From: Riptortus pedestris
Lineage: Eukaryota; Arthropoda; Insecta; Hemiptera; Alydidae
DNA length: 64,000 nt
Assembly: GCA_019009955.1 (NCBI GenBank)
Contig: CM032228.1
Span: 125,110,001-125,174,000, forward strand
Direction of reading: 5' to 3'
The number at the start of each line of letters is the position of its first letter. Positions within the stretch are counted from its first letter, which is position 1. Below, piece after piece: positions 26,225-37,512 of the stretch. The position numbers and the translations under genes are program-made. The notes below the pieces were generated by a model. The model had not been told where the DNA came from. It did not search any database and saw nothing but the letters and a program-made list of their open reading frames with translations.

Positions 26225-26373
26225 GAGACCGACCGGCTAAGGTCGGTTCTATTCGTTTCCGCCGAAAGCTAGTCGGCCGTTTCCGTATCTGTTTGGCTCT
26301 CGCATGGATATTTCTCTATTGTATAAATTCATGTGTAATCTGCTTAGTTTACACAGCCCCTGCGTGACGGACT
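26225..26373 (-). mobile_element. HLE 5' end fragment
   Basis: On plus: GCCGAAAGCTAGTCGGCCGT, TTTGGCTCTCGCATGG, ATTTCTCTATTGTATAAATT, TAATCTGCTTAGTTTACAC and AGCCCCTGCGTGACGGAC. This is the reversed 5' terminal region with the GGCCGAAC block of the short subtype. The core and 3' end are absent. Confidence 0.88.
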
Positions 26374-26589
26374 TTTTTTATATTTGGGATGGGACTCCTC
26401 AATCCTCTTCTACCCTAAGAATAAGGTTCTCATGAGCTCATATATCCGTATAAGTTCATTTAAACTATGGAAACAGCAGTTCCCTGTATTATTTTATTCT
26501 CAAACACTTCTTAATGAGTATTTTAGCAAATTACAATAGTTCCGACGGAAATATTAAACTTTAAGATACACATTCAATTTATGTAAGTG

Positions 26590-26700
26590 CAGGCGGACGT
26601 ATTTACAACTATAGTTATGCGTGAGACTGTCCCAACTAATGATAACGAATGTCCTGGAGTGGCTAGGTCATATGAGCCGCCCAATCGTGGGAAGAAGTAA
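26590..26700 (+). pseudogene. possible LINE RT-tail scrap
   Basis: One plus frame contains NVLEWLGHMSR, resembling the 'RLxWLGHxxRM' motif that follows the RT domain in RTE/CR1-like LINEs. There is no second motif and stops lie nearby, so this is tentative. Confidence 0.3.
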
Positions 26701-27826
26701 CACCCCATTCCTTAAAAAAGACTCGATTTTGAATAATATCTGAAGAAGGAGTTCGAATAGCTCGGATAATTTGCTACATCAAAAATTATATTAATATCTA
26801 CTGTCCGTTGGAGCTGAATGTCTAGACACCTCATTACACATAACAGACAACACCCAGCGTGGAGATCAAATTATCATAACAACAATCATCATATAATAAT
26901 AGTTAACCGGAAGTTGCGATACTTATGTTTCGGAACTAGTAGAACAAAACCATTGAAACTGGTAAGAAAATCATAATAAATGATCTTCGAATTTTCTTTT
27001 AAAGCTAGCAACTTCGGGAATATTAATTGACTCCAAATGGAACCTTCACTCCTTCCACTGTATAAAATAAAGCATTCTTTTTCAGAACTCGTATTAAAAT
27101 ATTTTAATTTTCTAAAGTGCTTTTTGGATTATGAATATTAAAACCAAAAGGTGGTTTTACATTTATCATTAGAGTATTCATTCTATGAAAGGCAAAAAAA
27201 TGTATATATTTTTTTGTTGGATATATAAAAGTATTTTCAACTCTAAATATTTCACTGAGTATAAAAGAAACTTATTTTCTGTGGATACAAATTTCTCAAA
27301 CATTTAATTAGTTAATTAGTTTAAATTAATTAATTAATTATTTTTATTTGTACGAGTTCAAAAGGGAGTGGCGGAGGTGAAGTGGATAATGGATTCTGCT
27401 CCAGTAATACTCGTGCAAGTTTTAACTGCACACTAGATTTGCTGTGCTTTTGTATCCATTATCCTGATGCCTTCTCAGCATCGGGGAGCAATGGAGTAGC
27501 AAATCAATTAAGAAGCTATGTTTGATCTGATCAGCCACTACGATATGATAGATAACCTTGAGCCATAGCCAATGCCATGAGGCAGAGCTTCGTCCTTTAA
27601 TTTCGTTGTACCAAATATCCTGGGTTTAGGAATATTCTTGATCAATACACTATATGACTAACATAACGCTTGAGAATGAATGGTCTTTAATACAAAACAT
27701 AAGTTAGAATATTATTTATATGGAGTGAACATTATTATGCTAAGACGGTTTAAAGGGTTTATTAAATTCCCAGGATTGGTATTACTTTTTTGCTTAACTT
27801 TCATGATTGATTAGCATTTCATGTAT

Positions 27827-27827
<1 letters not shown>
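26701..27827. other. unassigned sequence
   Basis: AT-rich apart from a patch at about 27360-27600. A TTAATTAA-rich simple stretch lies at about 27303-27340. No exon supported. Confidence 0.4.
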
Positions 27828-27871
<44 letters not shown>

Positions 27872-27940
27872 GTATATATGATATATATATATATATATAT
27901 ATATATATCATATATAATCATATATATATGTATATATATA

Positions 27941-27979
<39 letters not shown>

Positions 27980-27982
27980 CAT

Positions 27983-28046
<64 letters not shown>

Positions 28047-28050
28047 ACAT
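27828..28050. repeat. large compound (AT)n / (ACAT)n / (AC)n microsatellite
   Basis: AT alternation is broken by GATATAT/TCATATAT interruptions that make it locally palindromic. It is followed by about seven ACAT units, then about 38 bases of AC. The minus frames across it (YI, CV runs) are not coding. Confidence 0.98.
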
Positions 28051-28546
28051 ATGCGTACCTTAGCTTAGTATACGCTATAAGGAAAAGCACTTATAGAAAA
28101 ACAGCCATTTCTTGGGACATAATTCATATGCCATTAACCATAATTATAATTAATACATATATGGCAAGAAGTGTAGCTGATGACGACAGTCTTGAGTATA
28201 TTTTAAAATAAGTAATTATTTAACAGTTCTTATTAATGGTAAGCCACCTGTTAAAGATTATGTGAGCGGGATGCAACCCACTATTTGAGCTGAAGTCGGC
28301 CAGGATATTTATATACATGGCTGGACATTCGCCAGCTCTTTACAATCTCCACCGTTCTTCAGTACATTCACCACTCTATACACTCCCTCTGTAGCCTATC
28401 AACACTAGAAAAGTCTGGAATATCAATTAGTGAGCTGTTTCTACCATTATATGTAATAATATTGCCAAATTTGTATGTAGTGCCGATAGAAGGTGAACCA
28501 GCATTGACTGTCATATTTGACCTTATAGCTATAACACTAGCCCTAA

Positions 28547-28549
<3 letters not shown>
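28051..28549. other. unassigned sequence between microsatellites
   Basis: No feature supported. Confidence 0.4.
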
Positions 28550-28583
<34 letters not shown>

Positions 28584-28635
28584 ACACACACACACACACT
28601 CACACACACACACACACACACAAACAAACAAACAA
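28550..28635. repeat. (CA)n microsatellite with (CAAA)n end
   Basis: About 72 bases of CA with two CT interruptions, ending in three AAAC units. Confidence 0.98.
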
Positions 28636-28680
28636 AATCAATTGGATTTTTGTTTATGTTATTTTATATATATTTAAATA

Positions 28681-28866
28681 CACGGCTAATTGGCACGGGA
28701 TATCTATAGGATACCAGCCTTTTCTTTCCAAGGTGGGACTGAGGATTTTATTTAATGAGTTCGTCACTAAATAAATTTCTATTGCCCAGGCGAGAATCGA
28801 ACTCGCCAATTTAGGTTTACCATACGCGACTAAGACCAACGCCTTAACTCACATGGCTAAACCAAT
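28681..28866 (-). repeat. tRNA-derived SINE
   Basis: CACGGCTAATTGGCACGGGA, TTCTTTCCAAGGTGGGACTG, GAGTTCGTCACTAAATAAA, B box in GGCGAGAATCGAACTCGCC, and tRNA head TTAACTCACATGGCTAAACC. The 3' tail beyond CGGCTAATT is lost. Confidence 0.93.
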
Positions 28867-30384
28867 TGAATGGATCATTAGTTTTAACCATTTTTATGAC
28901 AGAATGTGAAAGAACTTTTCCCTACAGAAAAAAATAATTTTTTCTCAACTTATTGAAATATGAATGATTGCCCGAATGATACTAGATTATACTATATTAC
29001 AGTCAGGTACAACAATTTCAAACAAAGGGTGTTATGAACCAGAGGTTTTACAAATTAACGCATTTTTTTCCTGGATATTATTAACTATACTGATGCAGAC
29101 AAATTTAAGATATGACTTAACATGTCGAACATGTAACTATATTGTTAATTGATAATACTTATATAGTTGAAGTTTTTATTCTTTTCGAATCGTTTTATTA
29201 AATTATTAGGCTTGGATAATGAAAATAAATTTGTTCAGACGCCGTTAATTCTGAGAGCATGAATACCTGAATACCTTTTACATATAAGCTTCATTTATTA
29301 TTCTTAATCATTTTCCCTTAAAAATATCAAGATCAGTGTGACTCCATGAGCTTTCTATGTCGGGTATTTAATTGATGCACGTGTTTGTTGTCTATCCTTT
29401 GAATGCAACTACATACCTTGTATGTTTGCCCGTTTAGTTGATGTCCCACGTGTTCTAACTTACAATGGGATTATACATATTTTAGCTTAAGCTTGCTCTT
29501 TATTCTTTTATGTTTAGTTTTTTTTTTTTTTTACTTCCTATTACAAAGTAAGTGAAGTATTACAATCTCGAAAGTTTTCGGTTTTCAAATTTCAACGAAA
29601 TTATCCGTTTATGGATCCCCTGCCACCTAAATAAATTTTGACTAGTTTCGGCATAACGTCAAATTATGCAGCTACCGCTTTGTTCATATTGACTAAGAAG
29701 AAGGGAAGGTATAAAGAAAGGGGAAAATAAAAACAGTCAAATTTCTCGGTACCTCTTAAAGATTAAACATTTTTGCATAAGACCTATTTTATTAATTGTG
29801 TTCTATGGCATCCTTCGATCAGACCTATTGGATCGGAGATATCGTTACACTTGGAAATGGAATAATTTTAAATGTAATGCAACCGAAAATTTTGTTTATT
29901 TAAATCAGTTGGAGTACAAGGAAACCATTTGGTGCGTGCATCAGATTGTTTTATATCTGTACTAGGAATTCGTTTAACGTATTTAGGGTACGAGCTAATA
30001 CTTATATATAAATATAGAAGGTACACAGGAACTGCTATGGTTACCCTGACAGTAAAACGTCCATTAGTTGAAAAGAAGGTCCACTTCCGTTGATATTTCT
30101 TTGTTCTACCACTGTATCTTTGGAAAAGAAAGTAGGTGCTTAGAAGCAAAAATGTGGAAGGTGCGTGTTATGATTAAGTAACGGGTCCGTATGTGCATGC
30201 ATTAAGTACAGTTATGGTTAGCAGCATTCAACACGTGGGAACGAGTGACGTCCACCAAGGAGGTCCAGCGTCTAAACAATGTTCTTACTCACTGCCTCTT
30301 ATACTGTTTCATTGTATACATTTCCCTCCTCGGGCGGGCTATAGGGTAATGGAATTATTGCTCTTTGGAGTTTTTTTTCTGTTT
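28867..30384. other. unassigned sequence
   Basis: Open frames at 28964-29152 (plus) and 29868-30149 (minus) have no motif or splice support. A poly-T tract lies at about 29519-29532. A patch at 30180-30380 is GC-richer but unassigned. Confidence 0.4.
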
Positions 30385-31332
30385 CAGCCGATTTCCCTTA
30401 AAGGAAATCAGCTATCGAGGTTGTACTCATGACGTATATTTTGAAGAAGTTCATTAAATCTTCATCGATCCTTCCCAGGAGATGACGAAAATGAGGTCCG
30501 TCCAAAATGGAATATATAAATATGTTAATGCTCAAGTGGTCGTGATTTTTGTTTGATCGTTACGAAACTCAATATTTAATCGTTTTATATAAAAAGAAGA
30601 ACAAAGATAAAGTTCGTTAATGTGGGACCTGTGGGAGTGGGGGGGGTGGGGGGAGGCATTTCAAATATTTGAATCCGTTATTATAGGTCGGATCGAAAAT
30701 TTGTATAATACTACTACTTACTGCAAATTAAATTACCTACAAATGTTGCAATTGGTGTTCTCTATCATGAATATTAACCGATATATTTAGATTTTCTGCC
30801 TTCAATTAACCCCCACTCCAAGTCATATTAACAATAATGTGATTTATCATGAACAACTTTTTTCAAAGCTTATGTACCAAATATTGTTCCCAAGAGATCT
30901 TTATTATGTGAGATACCTGCAAATTCGATATGTGATGACTACCAATTAAGATTTCGCGTTCTCAATCGAAAATGTTTAGTTTATCTATACGATACTGAAT
31001 ATTTAACAGTTTTTCTCATCACTAAAGATCATATTTGTTATTGGCAGAAATAAGCCTGGAGTGGGGTTTTAGTGGGTGGAGGATAAAATAAATTCGTAAT
31101 ATCTCCGTTATTATGAGACGGATCGGAAAATGTTACAGAACCAATCTTGTTTAACTATTGATGTTCTACAATTGTTGTTGCGCTTATTCGTAACTCAAAT
31201 ATTAAGCGAGTTATTCGTTCTTTCTTGTTTTTTGCCGTCAGTAAACCTCCCCCCCCCCCTCCTTCTATTCATCAGTTTGAAACATATAAAAAGAGAATAT
31301 ATGGTAAACTGAGATCACAAGTGCGCGACGGA
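30385..31332 (-). mobile_element. HLE element with duplicated core, minus strand
   Basis: On plus: a 3' hairpin (CCGATTTCCCTTAAAGGAAA), TCATGACG, CATCGATCCTTCCCAGGAGA and GACGAAAATGAGGTCCG. The AT block is reduced to a short AT-rich stretch. The first core spans about 30541-30800 (GATCGTTACGAAACTC, G-tract, AGGTCGGATCGAAAAT). A second, diverged core spans about 30990-31260 (ATATTTGTTATTGGCAGAAA, ATCTCCGTTATTATGAGACG, poly-C). It ends CGCGACGGATT, a damaged 5' terminus. Confidence 0.88.
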
Positions 31333-31635
31333 TTTTTTTAATATGGTGTAGGAAGTAGCCCCGTATTGCCTGTTCTTTGCCTATTGAAATAACCAAGTTG
31401 TAATCTAAGATCATAAGTTTAGCCACCTTTCACACTTATAAACTTGCGGACAACTCTCTATCCATCCAGACAGTTATTTACTCTAATATATATATTCTTT
31501 TTGAAATTTTGGTCAATGTTGGTGAAAAAATCTTAGTTTATGCCGATATTTCGAGAATCTTTATTTTCTCTTCTTCAGGGCAAGACTAAAGATATCTACA
31601 AACTATTACACATGGTTATTGCACTAGGACTAGGG

Positions 31636-31636
<1 letters not shown>
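31333..31636. other. unassigned sequence
   Basis: Nothing recognised. Confidence 0.4.

Positions 31637-31693
<57 letters not shown>
31637..31693. repeat. (AT)n microsatellite
   Basis: About 57 bases of AT alternation, not part of an HLE. The plus frame 31540-31761 runs through it and is not coding. Confidence 0.97.
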
Positions 31694-31695
<2 letters not shown>

Positions 31696-31911
31696 TGTTT
31701 TATGAAGAAACAAATTGAAAAACTGCATGAATACATGCAGAACCTACCTTATGTCCTATAGCAAATGTCTTCTGTAGAAAGGTATTTAATTATCTTATCT
31801 TTGCCCTGCTTTCGGTGCTCTTAAACCGAAATTCGTTCTATTTAACTTCCCTCGGTCAAATTTTCGATAACGTATCTCCTTTATCATTCAGCTTAAACAA
31901 ACTTAGTTTAT

Positions 31912-31998
31912 GACTCCTAGTGTTCAAACTAGGGGATTAAAAGTGGGTAGTCGAGTTATGTTGTCAGCACTATACCACTGAGTTACATTTCAGCAAAA
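31912..31998 (-). repeat. tRNA-like sequence, possibly the head of another SINE
   Basis: Read on minus, GTAACTCAGTGGTATAGTGC resembles a tRNA D-arm/A box. About 30 bases further on, CCTAGTTTGAACACTAGG resembles a T-arm with a 6-bp stem. The loop is not the canonical TTCRANY and no acceptor stem is evident. It is therefore a tRNA-derived relic and not a functional tRNA. It differs from the main SINE family. Confidence 0.4.
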
Positions 31999-33195
31999 TG
32001 GAAGCACTTATTTTGTCACTGAAACTCGTTACTTATTCACACTTTTGCCTTGCAATTGAGTTATTGACCTTAATGTCTGATCTGTTAATTAATGGCTATG
32101 ACCTGGCACTCTTGGCTATTATTAGATAATATATCTCCTACTCCTTTCTCTTTTTGAATTTGACCTCCGTAACAAGGGAAATCTACTAAATACAGTTCAC
32201 AGAAATCGACCAAATTAACTGTTAGCAAAGGATCGGTTTTTTAGTTACACCGAACAACAAGAATGTACCATAGCTACAAGTACATAGAAACTAGTAATTG
32301 CTGCTCTTCACCTTGGATGATATGCATTCTTCAGATGATTAAAATCAGAATACGTAGGAATATGTTATAGCTGCAAATAGTAACATAGAATATCGAATTA
32401 AGAGTATCATTTTTATTAGGTAAAATAAAATATTTGGCTTAACACCTTACGAAGAGCCAAGGCCTAGCGCATGAAGTGGGAGGTCAAGTGGTCTACTTCA
32501 CACATTTCCTCCAATATTGTGGTGACATTCCAAAGCACAAATAGTTACTTCAGCAGGACAAAAGGAGAACGGTTGGAAACTTCAAAGCCCGGCAACAACC
32601 CAACTAAAGGAATTAAGTGTGAAATCACCCGCCTTGATGCCGGCACTTTTGGACGATAATTATCCACTAGAGACCCCCCCCCCTCTAGTTGGGCAAGAAA
32701 CTCAGTAATGGTAAATACATTTATTCCAAACTCCCTGGTAATTTAGTTACTGGATATTAAGGCCGCACTCTTCTCGATTAGACAAATGGACTATAATGGT
32801 CCCATTTAACTAATAACGAAAATAATAGTGTAGTCAAATGTCTCTCATTCGTAGATTCTGTTTGTTTATTCTTTTCATGTGAATACTCATTCATACTCGT
32901 GGCATTTCCTTACTTTCTACGTTGTGGTGGCTTTATGTTTTGGGCAGGAGGACGGAGGACAATTTCTTGGTTAGTGGAGTTCTGTGGGCATAATTGCCAC
33001 ATCTATAAACTTTCTTTCCAAGATAATGGAGCAAATTTTTGAATCCTTGTGGAAAGTGTAACATAATCTCTTAACTATACCTGTTTACCTAGAAATAACT
33101 ATCTATTGGTTCAGCAACTTTAGGTAGATTCCATTATTTTTGGCAGATAATTTCAAGTTTTGTCAAAAAAAAAAAAAAAAAATTAAAATTATTTA
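31999..33195. other. unassigned sequence
   Basis: A 62-codon plus frame at 32471-32659 lies in a less AT-rich patch, but no motif or flanking splice sites convince me. Poly-A runs lie at about 33166-33182. Confidence 0.4.
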
Positions 33196-33362
33196 GTGAT
33201 TTCAACTCGCTGCTGCGGCTACCCATTACAGGTTATCTCCAGGTTACCACAAACGTTTGTCATTAAATAAACTCCATTGACACTGGACTCGAACACACCT
33301 TCTACATCTGCAGAGATCATTTTGGCCAACACTTCAACACACATGACTAATTTGAACCCATT
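33196..33362 (-). repeat. tRNA-derived SINE, diverged and internally deleted
   Basis: ACAGGTTATCTCCAGGTTAC is followed directly by GTCATTAAATAAACTCC, so the CTAGCCAGGGTGGGA segment is deleted. A degenerate B box (GACTCGAACACACC) and the head CACATGACTAATTTGAACCC follow. Confidence 0.75.
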
Positions 33363-33756
33363 AGTCGCTAAAGGGATGACCCCATATTTTAAATTAAGAC
33401 TTAAGTAAAATCCTAACACCAGTTTAAACAACTAATTAGTATCCCACGAGCTCGAACAACTCGTTATCTCACATCCTATTCAACATTGCTCCCTTTGAAA
33501 GAAACCTATTTAAACACGCTTTAAAATTTACGCTGGGCATAGAATGTTTAGTCGTATAATACCTTAATGTGAAAATTACATCTCTAAGAATTGTGCGGTG
33601 GGGGGGGGGATACTTCTAGTAAAGATTTTACCCATTTTCGAAAATCCTTTCCCTTCTGATTTTGTGAAAACTAGATTAAAGCTTAATTTTGCAGCCTGCA
33701 AGTTTCTTCTTCCAAACTTTATTACGATTATAAGTTTTAGTTTTATACATTATACC
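33363..33756. other. unassigned sequence
   Basis: Nothing recognised. A short G-run lies at about 33598-33610. Confidence 0.4.
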
Positions 33757-34011
33757 CTTCCAGGTACGATTTGAGCTCTGACGAACACAGACGAGCTTGA
33801 TTTTTAGTTTTAGGTGCATGGGTGAAATATCGAGTTTGGTAACGATCGATACGAAACTGGTCTCTAGCGGGTTAACAGGTGTATATATAACATTAAACGA
33901 ACCTTATTCCTACCGTCTAGATAGGATCGATGGGCACTTGTAAACGTTTTCCGGAAATAAGGTCATGAGTACCACATCTATTGCTAATGATCATCCCTTA
34001 TGAGAAATCTG
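33757..34011 (+). mobile_element. HLE 3' half, degraded
   Basis: CAGACGAGCTTGATTTTTAG, ATCGAGTTTGGTAACGATCG, TCTCTAGCGGGTTAACAG, a short TATATATA, GATAGGATCGATGGGCACTT, GGTCATGAGTACCA and CCCTTATGAGAAATCTGAAAC follow the family order to the 3' hairpin. The 5' half is missing. Confidence 0.85.
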
Positions 34012-36307
34012 AAACACCAACTTGGTGATATTACAAAACAGATAGATACAGCCCCCATTCGGCCTGCGTCTAAAGATCAAGGGCCGAAAGCGTGAGGAAC
34101 GTAGTTCAAAGCCCATGAACAAATCGCCTCCCAGATCTCTTCTTGGGATAACCTATTTCTTTCAAGAGACCTCAACTCATGTAGGCCTATGAATGGGTTC
34201 CTTGTCTAGAGATAATGTTCCCAAGCCTTGATTTGCAGGAGATAGCAACATGCGGCTCTGCTTAAGGCCTCGGAGAGGCACATTCGTTGCAAAGATGAGT
34301 CATCATTCATTAAAAAGTGAGATAAACATACATTGGAAGTGTAAATAAACATTAACATGAACAGAATAATATATACCATAAGACATCAGTAGTGGGGGTA
34401 TCAATCAATTTCTGTGGCCATGTATGTACCTACTTCATTATTTATACACAATTTATTTAATTTTGTTTTGGATATTTGTTCTACCATTATACTATTTCAA
34501 AGTACGTTTTCTTGTTCATTCATTTACATGCTTAAATACGAGAAAGATAGCCATAAAAATGAATTTATACTTCACAATTTGAAACAATGAATAATACAAG
34601 AAACTCTGTACAAATTTTACTCGGCAACAGTTATTTCCTACAGAGTCAAACTTGTTGCATTATTTAAAAAAAAAAAAAAAAGTTTTATATTGTGATATGC
34701 CGCTTACATTATAAAATATGACATGACATATAATCTAATGGATCCTATTTTTTCTGTAGTAATATATTAAACTTTAAGTAATAATTATTTTAAAAACTTC
34801 TTATGAGCTAACTTCTTACAAGCCTCGTTGAATTAATCGTTCACGATCATTTCTAAAGAAAGCCCAATGACCATGAAAATAATCTTGTAAATGCTGGCAA
34901 TTTGTTGCAACATCAACAGCGATGATTATAACGGCTGACCCCAATCGTGTGGTCATTCTCGGTTTCTATTCCTATCTACAATACAATAGATAACTCACAT
35001 AGATGGCTAGTGTAATTAACACATTAACCTTGATTATTTTGCTTTTGGCAATAACAGCTCGAAACTTATTATAATGGGTTTTTGCGGTAATCGAGATGCT
35101 ATAGGAGTATGATTTGTGAGTTGCTGTTGATTTGGTTTGTGAGTCCAAATTTAGTTAATAATGCAGAACTAGTTGTCACGACAGTTACATTGGTATTTAG
35201 TAATAAGTTCACTGGGTGGAGGTTGTAGCATTTAGTTCCAACGACGATGGGCTCCAAATATATTATAGCTCAAACTCTCCTTGCACTTATCAAGAGGGCT
35301 TTTCTTGGCTTATCATGTCGGACAGTTATAAAATCACTGATAAGCAGAAGTTGTAGTATTTATACAAATATCTTAATCTTATATGGAAATTGTAAGTGAG
35401 ATATGACATTGGAAATCTCGATATTGGGAAAAATTTCTAAACCACTTCACATTTTTTTAAAGTCATTTATTCAATAAAACCTTTCTTCTTTTTTTTATGA
35501 TAATAATTTTAAAGGAAAGGTTTAGTATACTTATTCATTAAAATGGCGGAATACACAAACTACTGTTTAAATATATTATGACGGTTTTATATCTTTAGGT
35601 CACCATTGATGTTACGAATTAAAACATCAGTTGTTCCAGGGCTATTGTCGTTTTCCAAGTCTAGTTATTCATACACATACTTTACCAATAAGTAACATAC
35701 ATGAAGATCATAAGTAATAATACATGATAAATTCTTTCCAAAACGGTTCTAACTGGCGTTTTGAATTGTTATTAGCAATCAGAAAAAATTAATAAGTTTG
35801 TAAATAGATATAAACCCTTTTTTTTAAACTATCTATTAACTACGAACTAGTACAATTACCATGATGGTACTTGATAGGCTGCTATCATTTGGATTTAGTT
35901 GTGACAAATATTTCCTATCCTCGACCATTGTGAAGGGAAATATTTTTTTCTTTTTAATTTTATTTGTTACAACTACATAAAACCAAATTTCAGATTTATA
36001 AAAATGGATCTCATTTTAAAGATACTTTAATTCTTAATCGTTTGAAGAAATCCCCTTTAAATTTTATTGAAGAAAAATAATAATCATACCAAATGTGTTT
36101 GAATGAAAAATGAAAGCTAAACATTAGGAAGTATTTGAAATAGTTATTTCAAAGTTTTTTTTTAACTACAAACTTAAACTGCACTCAATTATTATATGGA
36201 ATAACCATTTCTGCATAGTAATATATATATAGTGGCTCACATTTAATGCTTCAATATTGAAGTTAATTTACTTGTGATTTGTTTTGAGGCTACAAAATAC
36301 CGAAAAC
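34012..36307. other. unassigned sequence
   Basis: A GC-richer patch at about 34040-34300 has no recognised coding or RNA motif. The rest is AT-rich with A/T homopolymers (about 34665-34681). Confidence 0.4.
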
Positions 36308-36772
36308 GTCCGTCACGCAGGGGCAGTGTAAACTAAGCAGATTTCCCAGGTGAAGTTTTACAATAGAGAAATTTCGCGAGAGCCGAGCCAGTCAAGGAAA
36401 CGGCCGAACTAACTTTTGGCGGGAAAGTAATTCTCGTCCGTTAGGCGCCCAGATTTAATAAAGATGCAAATATCTAGGTTAATATTCAATATAGAGAAAA
36501 AATGTATATTACAATATTTATAGTAAATTTAATTTGCAATAAGATTGTACCTGTAAAAATTTTCGATCCGAGGTATAGTAACGGAGATATTTCGAATTTT
36601 CGTAAATCCTCCCCTCTAAACCCCCCTCCCTCTCACTGGTCCGATTTCAGCCGTTAACGAACTTGATCTTTCTTTTTACATAAAACGACTAAATATCGAG
36701 TTTGGTAACGATTAAACAAAAATTGCGACCGCTAGAGCGGTAACAGACAAATATATATCTCTATATATATAA
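36308..36772 (+). mobile_element. HLE copy 1 of a head-to-tail array, 3'-truncated
   Basis: It starts GTCCGTCACGCAGGGGCAG and AAACTAAGCAGATTTCCC, then has the short-subtype block (CGAGAGCCGAGCCAG, GGCCGAACTAACTTTTGGCG) and the full core up to GCGACCGCTAGAGCGGTAAC. It stops inside the (AT)n block exactly where copy 2 begins. Confidence 0.95.
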
Positions 36773-37325
36773 AGTCCGTCACGCAGGGGCTGCGTAAACT
36801 AAGCAGATTTCCCACGTGAAGTTTTACAATAGAGAAATCTGCCTAATAACAACTGTAGTAGTAAGAAACCTCTAAACCTAAAACATTATTTAGGGCGTTA
36901 TAACCCAGTAGTTTCTAGCCCCAAAAAACAGTTAACCTAACCTCTAAACCTATTCACGAGGGACGAATAGTTATGGAAACGGCCGCCAGAGCTCTCGGCG
37001 GAAAGTCCGAACATAGCCTACTGGCGACCACACGCAGAATACAAATGCAAATATCTCGGTTAGTATTCAAGATACAGAATAAATGTATAGAACAATATTT
37101 ATAGTAGATTTAATTTGCAATAAGATTTATTCTATACAATGTTTCGATCCGACGCATAATAACGGAGATATTTTGAATTTTCGAAAATCCCCCCTCTAAA
37201 CCCCCCCCCCTCCCACTGGTCCGATTTCAGCCATTAACGAACTTGATCTTCCTTTTTACATAAAACGATTAAATTCCGAGTTTGGTAACGATCAAACAAA
37301 AATTGCGACCGCCAGAGCGTTAACA

Positions 37326-37388
<63 letters not shown>

Positions 37389-37508
37389 GAACGGACCTCA
37401 TTTTCGTCATCTCCTTGGTAGGATCGATGGACATTTGAAGAAAGTTTTCGAAACTCGCATCAAGAGTACGACCTCAATAGCTGATTTCCCTTAAGGGAAA
37501 TCTGCTAA
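36773..37508 (+). mobile_element. HLE copy 2 of a head-to-tail array, complete
   Basis: Complete ends: AGTCCGTCACGCAGGGGCTG and ATAGCTGATTTCCC...AAGGGAAATCTGCTAA. Inside are a subtype block with ACGGCCGCCAGAGCTCTCGG, the core with a 10-base C-tract near 37201, TTAACGAACTTGATCTTCC, a roughly 55-bp (AT)n block at about 37328-37382, and GGTAGGATCGATGGACATTT. Its subtype block matches the minus copy at 62773-63418. The 66-codon minus frame inside it is a shadow. Confidence 0.97.
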
Positions 37509-37512
37509 TAAA

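Noticed and set aside
27826..28090. Minus frames with VCVCVC and YIYIYI runs
   Set aside because: Direct translation of dinucleotide repeats.
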